Positions 58,723 to 64,000 of a stretch of 64,000 nucleotides of DNA are shown one piece after another. Both the position numbers and the translations under genes were made by a program. The stretch spans positions 124,001 through 188,000 of the forward strand of contig NZ_JAGIQA010000003.1 in NCBI RefSeq assembly GCF_017814975.1. Direction: 5' to 3'. Numbering within the stretch: position 1 is the stretch's first letter; every line of letters begins with the position of its first letter. The stretch is from Cupriavidus consociatus. Its GTDB lineage: Bacteria > Pseudomonadota > Gammaproteobacteria > Burkholderiales > Burkholderiaceae. Below the pieces are notes generated by a model. The model worked only from the letters and a program-made list of their open reading frames with translations. It ran no database searches and was not told where the DNA came from.

Positions 58723-59697
58723 TCATTCAGGCCGGATGCCGAGGCCGCGGGCCACGGAGGTCCAGCGCTGCGCGTCATTGCGCACGAAGGCGACCAGCTC
58801 GGCGGGCCGGGTGGCCATCGGCTCGGCGCCGCGCGCGCGCAGGGCCGCGATGTAGCCGGGATCGTTGACTGCGCTGGCGGCCGCGGCGCGCAGCCGTTCG
58901 ACCACTGCCTTGGGCGTCTGCGCCGGTGCCTGCAGCGAGAACCAGTATTTCAGGTCCACGTCGGGGTAGCCGGCCTCTTTCAGCGTCGGCACGTCGGGCA
59001 GCAGCGGCGAGCGCTGCGAGGCAGTGATTGCCAGCGGGCGCAGCTTGCCGCCCTGGATCTGGCCGATGCAGGTGGTAAATGAGTCGAAGACGAAATCCAC
59101 CTGCCCCGCCATCACGTCGGTCAGCGCGGGTGAGCTGCCCTTGTACGGCACCGCCACCGCGCGGAAGCCGGCGGCCTTCTGCAGCAGCGCCCCGTAGATA
59201 TGCGGCGAGGTGCCGGCGCCAAACGTGGCATAGGTGAGCCCGTTCGCGCTGTTCTTGCCAAGCCGGACCAGGTCGGCGAGCGACTTCACCGGCAGTCTGG
59301 CCGGATGCACCACCAGCACATTGGGCATCGCGGCCGTGGTCGCGATGGGGACGAAGTCGCGCGCAGGCTGGAAACGGGCCTGCGGGTACATCAGCGGATT
59401 GACCGCCTGCATGCCCACGGTGTTGTGCAGCAGCGTGTAGCCATCGGCCTCGCCATCCAGCACATTCTGCGCGCCAAGGTTGCCGCTGGCGCCGGGGCGG
59501 TTCTCGATCACCACGGGCTGGCCCAGCGCCTGGGACAGCGGCGTCGCCAGCAGCCGGGCGATGAAATCGGTGGGCCCGCCCGCGGCGAAGGGCACCACCA
59601 GCCGGATCGGCCGGCTGGGCCAGTCGCTGGCAAGGGCAGGCCGTGCCAGCGCGGCAGCGGCGGCGCCCAGCAGCAAAGTGCGTCGTCTTGGATTCAT
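58723..59697 (-). CDS. Bug-family periplasmic substrate-binding protein
   Basis: A 324-residue Bug receptor with a twin-arginine-like signal (NPRRRTLLLGAAAAALARPA). It has WPSRPIRLVVPFAAGGPTDF, VVIENRPGASGNLGAQNVL, TFGAGTSPHIYGALLQ and AVPYKGSSPALTDVMAGQVD. It probably captures the carboxylate later activated by the CoA transferase. No membrane partner is encoded nearby. AGGAG precedes the ATG at 59697. First gene of the operon; divergent from the LysR gene at 59843. Confidence 0.92.
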   Translation of the reverse strand: MNPRRRTLLLGAAAAALARPALASDWPSRPIRLVVPFAAGGPTDFIARLLATPLSQALGQPVVIENRPGASGNLGAQNVLDGEADGYTLLHNTVGMQAVNPLMYPQARFQPARDFVPIATTAAMPNVLVVHPARLPVKSLADLVRLGKNSANGLTYATFGAGTSPHIYGALLQKAAGFRAVAVPYKGSSPALTDVMAGQVDFVFDSFTTCIGQIQGGKLRPLAITASQRSPLLPDVPTLKEAGYPDVDLKYWFSLQAPAQTPKAVVERLRAAAASAVNDPGYIAALRARGAEPMATRPAELVAFVRNDAQRWTSVARGLGIRPE

Positions 59698-59842
59698 CCG
59701 GTGTCTCCTGAGCGGATATGAGCGAATTCGTGAGCCGATCATGGCAGCGCGCCAGCCATAAGTCCAAGACAGATACTGGATGCCTGATATAAGATTTCAC
59801 GATACCCCGGGGACGCCCCCCGCTATTTCCGGAATCCAACCC

Positions 59843-60808
59843 ATGGCAATGGACCTGCGCGCCCTGCGTGCCTTCATGGCTGTCGCTTCCGCCGGTTCCA
59901 TCTCGCGGGCCGCCGAGCGCATCCACATCGCGCAGCCGGCGCTGAGCCTGCAGATTAAGAACCTGGAAGAAGAGCTGGGTACCGCGCTGTTCGAGCGCAC
60001 GCCCCGCGGCGTCACGCCCACCGCCGCCGGCAACATGCTGCTGGCGCATGCGTCCGACATCCTGCGCCGTGTCGACGTGGCCTGCGAAGACATCCGCACC
60101 GCGGTGAAAGCGCCGCAGGGACGGGTGGCGGTCGGCCTGCCCCAGTCGCTGGCCAAGCTGGTGACGGTGCCGCTGGTGCGGCAGGTGGTCGCACGCTGGC
60201 CCGGGATCGACTTGCAGATCATCGAGCAGAGCACGGGCTATATCCCGCAGAACCTGCTCACCGGCCATATCGATATCGGCATGACCTTCGGCGCCGCGCC
60301 GGAGCCGGGGCTGCGCAGCGAGGTGCTGCTGGAGGAAGACTTGCTGCTGGTTGCCGCGCCGGGCCTGCTCTCGGGCTTCGGCGAAGGCCGCATCGCGCAG
60401 GCGATGGTGGTGACATTCGCCGAGCTGCCCGGCTTCCCGCTGGTCTTGCCCGCAGGCCTGCACGGCTTGCGCAGCCTGATCGACCACCACAGCGCCATGC
60501 ACCGGACCGCGCTGAACGTGATCGCCGAGGTCAACGCGATCCCGGAACTGATCGCGCTGGCCGCGGCGGATGTCGGCTTCACCATCCTGTCACACGCGGC
60601 AGTGCAAGAGGAATGGCGCGCCGGGCAGGTGTCATGCGCACGCATCGTGCAGCCGGCCATGAGCCGGCAGGTCTGGATCTGCCGGTCGGCGACGATGCCG
60701 GTTTCGCTCGCCGCGAGCACGGTGTGGACGCAACTGGTGGACATCACCGCGGGGCTGGTCGACAACGGTGCCTGGCCAGCGCGTTCAGTCCACACGTCGG
60801 GCGCCTGA
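59843..60808 (+). CDS. LysR-family regulator of the Bug-CoA-transferase operon
   Basis: A 321-residue LysR protein, CysB/Nac-like: MDLRALRAFMAVASAGSISR, AAERIHIAQPALSLQIKNLE, ELGTALFERTPRGVTPTAAG. The effector domain has VGLPQSLAKLVTVPLVRQVV and GHIDIGMTFGAAPEPGL. Starts at 59843 or 59849 are both possible. Its position, divergent from the Bug gene with 145 bases between, makes that operon the likely target. The intergenic region has GAGC direct repeats around CGAATTCG but no palindrome as strong as at the other LysR genes. Confidence 0.92.
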   Translation: MAMDLRALRAFMAVASAGSISRAAERIHIAQPALSLQIKNLEEELGTALFERTPRGVTPTAAGNMLLAHASDILRRVDVACEDIRTAVKAPQGRVAVGLPQSLAKLVTVPLVRQVVARWPGIDLQIIEQSTGYIPQNLLTGHIDIGMTFGAAPEPGLRSEVLLEEDLLLVAAPGLLSGFGEGRIAQAMVVTFAELPGFPLVLPAGLHGLRSLIDHHSAMHRTALNVIAEVNAIPELIALAAADVGFTILSHAAVQEEWRAGQVSCARIVQPAMSRQVWICRSATMPVSLAASTVWTQLVDITAGLVDNGAWPARSVHTSGA

Positions 60809-61106
60809 GCAAACCTGCCCCGTTCGGGCCATGATCTCGCCGCGCATTTCTCATCGTGAAAGCGTCGCTTGATCGCCATTGCGGGGAGCCATCACCGTCG
60901 CCTATCCTGTCCTAACCGACACGGCAAACTGTGCGGAACAAGACATAGCCGAACAAGACTGAACAATAACAAGGGGAAATTCCCCAAATGCGGGCTGATG
61001 CGACAAGCATGCGCTGTCCGCGCGATCGGCCTGACTGGAATCACGGGGTGAAACCATCGCACGCGGTGCCGTACCGGCCGTGAGCGGGATATTCCGTTGA
61101 CAAAAC

Positions 61107-62504
61107 ATGGCCGATGCTTTCCTGTTCAGCAAGCCCTTCACGTTTCTCGCCTGTCCCGGCATGTCGGAAGTCAGGGCCGGCGTGGATGCACTTGAATCCC
61201 TGCCCGGACATATGTTCTGGCTCGAGAACGAGGACTTCATCCGGCACGTCCACGTGCCGGACTTCCTCGCGCAGAGCCGTGCCGCGCTCGAGGCTGTGAT
61301 GCCCGGCGGCGCCGCGCTGGTCGACGCGAAGGCCGACGAGATCCGGCGCAGCACGCACCTCATCCCCGCCCTGCAGCGCCTTGGCCCGGAAGCGGCCGCT
61401 GCCGCCCACTCGTATTGCTACTGGCGCTATTCCGCTGACGTGCTCGGACGTTCGCAAGGCATTCCGCGCAGCGCGATCGAGCGCCAGTTCGACCGCGCGG
61501 TCGCGCCCCGCGACGGTGCGCACAAGCTGGAATGGATCTGTCCATGCTGCGATGGCCAGGCGCACTACCAGGTCGACGGACTGCTCGCGTCGCAACGCGC
61601 GGCACGGCAGGGTGGCTTCTCGGTGGAATGCCCCCATTGCGGGCATCGGGAGCGCCTGTATGCCGGCTTCCTGCACGCCGGCCGGCTGGAGTGTCACTGC
61701 AGCATCTGCACCGGCTTTATCCAGACCCTGGCAGGCCAGCTTGCCAGGCCCGCGCGCAAGCTGGCGGGCGGGCTGGAAGCGTTTGCCTGGAAGCATGCCG
61801 TCGATACCGTCGCGGAGATCCACGAACTGAAGGAAGCCGCCTTGCAGCGGCTGGCACGCGGCGACGCGCCCTCGGACAACGCGATGGCGTTCGCGCATGC
61901 CGTGCAGGCGGACGGCGAACGCCCCCTGCCTGACATCCTTTGCCAGATCGATCCCACGCTCGAAGGCCGGCTCGACAAGAACCCGCGGGTGTGGGCACTG
62001 CTGTGCGAGCTGCTGCAGGAAGGCGTGCTTGACTGCCAGTGCACGATCTACGACCAGGACAAGTGCCAGCAGGTCGCGCTGGAGCTTGCCTTGCTTGACG
62101 ACGACCCGGCCTCGGCCAACCCGGCTGCCCACGACCAGCTCAATACGCTGCTGAAGGGCTACGCGCCATCGGAGCGCGACGCCTTCATTGGCTGGCTGCA
62201 GGCGATGAAGCGCTTGCGGCTGTGCGCGGCGCGTTTCAATGTCGCCGTCGACGTGGCATGGCGGCCCAGCGTGGAGCATTGCCGCATCGTGACCGCGCGG
62301 CAACCGGATGCCCCGGGCGCGGCGGTCTTTCATGCCAGCGCGCTGCCGCTATGGCAGCCCGTTCCGCGCATGCGTCGACCGGACCGGCCGGTTTACCTCG
62401 ATGCCGAGCTGGAAGCGGTGCAGCTGCTGAAGGCGCTCGGGTATATCGTGTTCAGTCCGGAGGATATCCGCTCGCAACAGGACAACCTGGAAGACATCGC
62501 ATAA
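61107..62504 (+). CDS. unknown cysteine-rich protein with zinc-ribbon-like pairs
   Basis: A 465-residue soluble protein I do not recognise. Its middle has several paired cysteines: WICPCCDGQAHYQVDG near residue 145, VECPHCGHRERLYAG near 174 and LECHCSICTGF near 195, the spacing of zinc ribbons. The N-terminus (FLFSKPFTFLACPGMSEVRA) and C-terminus (DAELEAVQLLKALGYIVFSP) have no assignable domain, and there is no signal peptide or membrane span. It lies 32 bases before the isochorismatase-fold gene and is probably co-transcribed. A nucleic-acid-binding role is possible from the ribbons alone but is not shown. The start has no clear ribosome binding site. Confidence 0.8.
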   Translation: MADAFLFSKPFTFLACPGMSEVRAGVDALESLPGHMFWLENEDFIRHVHVPDFLAQSRAALEAVMPGGAALVDAKADEIRRSTHLIPALQRLGPEAAAAAHSYCYWRYSADVLGRSQGIPRSAIERQFDRAVAPRDGAHKLEWICPCCDGQAHYQVDGLLASQRAARQGGFSVECPHCGHRERLYAGFLHAGRLECHCSICTGFIQTLAGQLARPARKLAGGLEAFAWKHAVDTVAEIHELKEAALQRLARGDAPSDNAMAFAHAVQADGERPLPDILCQIDPTLEGRLDKNPRVWALLCELLQEGVLDCQCTIYDQDKCQQVALELALLDDDPASANPAAHDQLNTLLKGYAPSERDAFIGWLQAMKRLRLCAARFNVAVDVAWRPSVEHCRIVTARQPDAPGAAVFHASALPLWQPVPRMRRPDRPVYLDAELEAVQLLKALGYIVFSPEDIRSQQDNLEDIA

Positions 62505-62536
62505 CGCAGTAACGCATTGACTTGCTGAAGCACGAT

Positions 62537-63121
62537 ATGGCCTCCGCTGAGCTGAAACTCGATCCTGCAACGGCGGCGCTCGTCCTGATCGACCTGCAAT
62601 ACGGCATCGTCGCCATGGACGTGCAGCCGCAGCCGGGCAGTGAGATCGTCGCCAGGGCGCGGCAACTCGCGGCGGCATTCCGCCGCGTGCAGGCACCCGT
62701 CGTGCTTGTCACCGTTGGCAATGCCCCCGACGGCAAGGATGCGCTTGCGCCTGCGCTCGACACACCCATTCCCGCGGGCCGCCGCGGCCCCGACTGGTCG
62801 ACCCTGGTTGCCGAGCTGGACGCCCAGCCGACCGACCTGCGTGTCATGAAGCGCCAGTGGGGAGCCTTCTATGGCACCGACCTGGACCTGCAGTTGCGCC
62901 GCCGGGGCATCCGCAGCCTCGTGCTGGCCGGAATTTCCACCAACATTGGGGTGGAGTCGACCGCCCGCGACGCCTTCGAACGAGGCTATGACCAGGTATT
63001 CGTGACCGACGCGATGGGCTCGCCGTCCGCGGAAGCGCACGCCAATACGCTGAAATACACCTTCCCCCGGATCGGCCGCCTGCGGACCACCGACGAAGTC
63101 ATCGCCGCGCTGCCGACCTGA
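62537..63121 (+). CDS. isochorismatase-fold protein lacking the nucleophile cysteine
   Basis: A 194-residue cysteine-hydrolase-fold protein. The aspartate (Asp19, ALVLIDLQYG) and lysine (Lys105, VMKRQWGAFYGTDLD) of the triad are present. The cysteine position, usually GxxTxxCVxxTA, reads GISTNIGVESTARDA with Gly138. Some relatives such as E. coli YecD are, to my recollection, similar. It may be a non-hydrolytic member or use another mechanism. The ATG at 62537 is preferred over a TTG at 62522. Follows the cysteine-rich unknown gene; the cyclase gene starts 105 bases later. Confidence 0.85.
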   Translation: MASAELKLDPATAALVLIDLQYGIVAMDVQPQPGSEIVARARQLAAAFRRVQAPVVLVTVGNAPDGKDALAPALDTPIPAGRRGPDWSTLVAELDAQPTDLRVMKRQWGAFYGTDLDLQLRRRGIRSLVLAGISTNIGVESTARDAFERGYDQVFVTDAMGSPSAEAHANTLKYTFPRIGRLRTTDEVIAALPT

Positions 63122-63226
63122 CCTGGCCGCCGGTTGCGGCCGACGGCAACGCCTCCTGGCGACGCCTCTTGCGATGGACGGCTTTGGGCACTAATCCTAT
63201 GAAGGAAGCGTCCCCAAGGAGGCCCC

Positions 63227-64000
63227 ATGGCGCAGTGCACAAAGTGCGGATGCGATAACCCCGCGGGCGCCAACTTTTGCCAGCAGTGCGGCAGCCCCCT
63301 CGCCCGCCAATGCCGCCGCTGCGGCCATGCCCTGGCGCCGGCGGCGCGCTTCTGCAGTGCATGCGGCGAACCTTGCGGCGACGTGGCGTCCGCTGCGCCC
63401 GGCGCGACCGGCATGCCCGGAATGCCGGGCTCTGCGGTCTCGCCCGTGTCTTATACGCCGCCCCACCTGGCAGAGCGCATCCGCAGCGAGCAGGCAGCGC
63501 TGGAAGCTCGCGGCGAGCCCGCCGGCGAGCGCAAGACCATCACCGTCCTGTTCGCTGACATGGCCGGGTCGACCGCCCTGATCCACGACCTTGACCCCGA
63601 GGACGCCCACCGGCTGATCACGCCGGTGATCGACCTGATGATGGAGGCGGTGCACTACTACGAGGGCTACGTTGCCAAGTCACTGGGCGACGGCATCCTG
63701 GCGCTGTTCGGCGCACCGATCGCCCACGAAGACCACCCACAGCGTGCGCTCTACGCCGCGCTGCGCATGCAGAAGGCAATGCAGCGGCACAGCGACCGGC
63801 TCAGGCTGGAGCAAGGCATCTCGCTGCAGATCCGGGTCGGCATCCACACCGGCGAAGTGGTGGTGCGCTCGATCCGCAAGGACGATCTGCACACCGACTA
63901 CGATCCGGTCGGCCACACCATCCACATCGCGTCGCGGATGGAGACCATGGCGGCGCTCTCGTCGATCTTCGTCAGCGAATCGACACAACGGCTTGCCGAA
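63227..64000 (+). CDS. zinc-ribbon class III adenylate/guanylate cyclase (5' part only)
   Basis: The first 258 codons of a larger gene that runs off the right edge. Two or three zinc ribbons come first (CTKCGCDNPAGANFCQQCG, CRRCGHALAPAARFCSACGE, residues 4-48). After a linker the class III cyclase domain starts near residue 105: KTITVLFADMAGSTALIHDL with the first metal aspartate, VAKSLGDGILALFGAPIAHE with the second, then IRVGIHTGEVVV and HIASRMETMA. Larger relatives often continue into an AAA/TPR region, which cannot be seen here. AAGGAGG lies directly before the ATG at 63227. It would make cAMP or cGMP in the cytoplasm. Confidence 0.92.
   Translation, partial: MAQCTKCGCDNPAGANFCQQCGSPLARQCRRCGHALAPAARFCSACGEPCGDVASAAPGATGMPGMPGSAVSPVSYTPPHLAERIRSEQAALEARGEPAGERKTITVLFADMAGSTALIHDLDPEDAHRLITPVIDLMMEAVHYYEGYVAKSLGDGILALFGAPIAHEDHPQRALYAALRMQKAMQRHSDRLRLEQGISLQIRVGIHTGEVVVRSIRKDDLHTDYDPVGHTIHIASRMETMAALSSIFVSESTQRLAE

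Noticed and set aside
59698-59842. CGAATTCG with flanking GAGC repeats considered as a LysR operator
   Set aside because: Only 8 bp of symmetry and no clear T-N11-A pairing; too weak next to the other LysR sites.

Overview
The window looks like chromosomal DNA of a high-GC betaproteobacterium of the Burkholderiaceae, most likely Cupriavidus or a close relative. Four things point that way: a polyhydroxyalkanoate (PHA) gene set, a Ku/LigD end-joining pair, three orphan Bug-type periplasmic binding proteins, and the typical arrangement of LysR/AraC regulators facing small catabolic operons. The genus is inferred from gene content and base composition; no marker gene was searched. I recognised no rRNA, tRNA, CRISPR array, insertion sequence or attachment site, so there is no clear mobile island.

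Layout. 1-6.2 kb: a truncated LysR gene, an AraC-type regulator, a NUDIX hydrolase, a DUF3574 lipoprotein, a Tat-exported epoxide-hydrolase-like enzyme and ilvD. 6.5-10.8 kb: ligD, ku and a MerR-HTH/TPR gene whose GTG start overlaps the ku stop. 10.9-17 kb: an RRM-like small protein, a DUF3300-DUF2950 pair, a polyphosphate kinase 2, a small exported protein and a SulP transporter. 17.3-20.5 kb: an MFS permease, an RBBP9-like hydrolase and a porin. 20.6-24.2 kb (minus): a MaoC hydratase, a class-II-type PHA synthase, a phasin and an mcl-type PHA depolymerase.

24.6-35.5 kb is the most distinctive part. It holds a LysR regulator, a class II aldolase, an ACS-family permease, a GntR regulator, a ketol-acid reductoisomerase paralogue, a Rieske oxygenase and its flavin/2Fe-2S reductase. 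An isocitrate-dehydrogenase-like gene and a CitMHS citrate transporter follow. Three related palindromes mark the GntR, reductoisomerase and oxygenase promoters and tie these genes into one predicted GntR regulon.

36-43 kb: an AraC regulator divergent from a BKACE (DUF849) - DUF1289 - DsbA-like - Bug series, then a MocR regulator divergent from a cupin / carboxymuconolactone-decarboxylase-like pair. 43-49 kb: a quinone oxidoreductase - TauD dioxygenase - acyl-CoA ligase operon divergent from two tandem AraC paralogues. 49-60.8 kb: a VOC/PhnB-like protein, an MdtD-like exporter with a divergent LysR, a Bug - asparaginase - D-aminoacylase operon with LysR, and a Bug - CoA-transferase - enoyl-CoA-hydratase-like operon with LysR. 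61-64 kb: a cysteine-rich unknown protein, an isochorismatase-fold protein lacking the usual cysteine, and the start of a zinc-ribbon class III nucleotide cyclase that runs off the right edge.

The recurring design is one regulator facing one small operon, with an operator-like repeat between them. I found such repeats by eye at six regulator/target pairs. Very long open frames opposite the real genes are common because of the GC content and were discarded.
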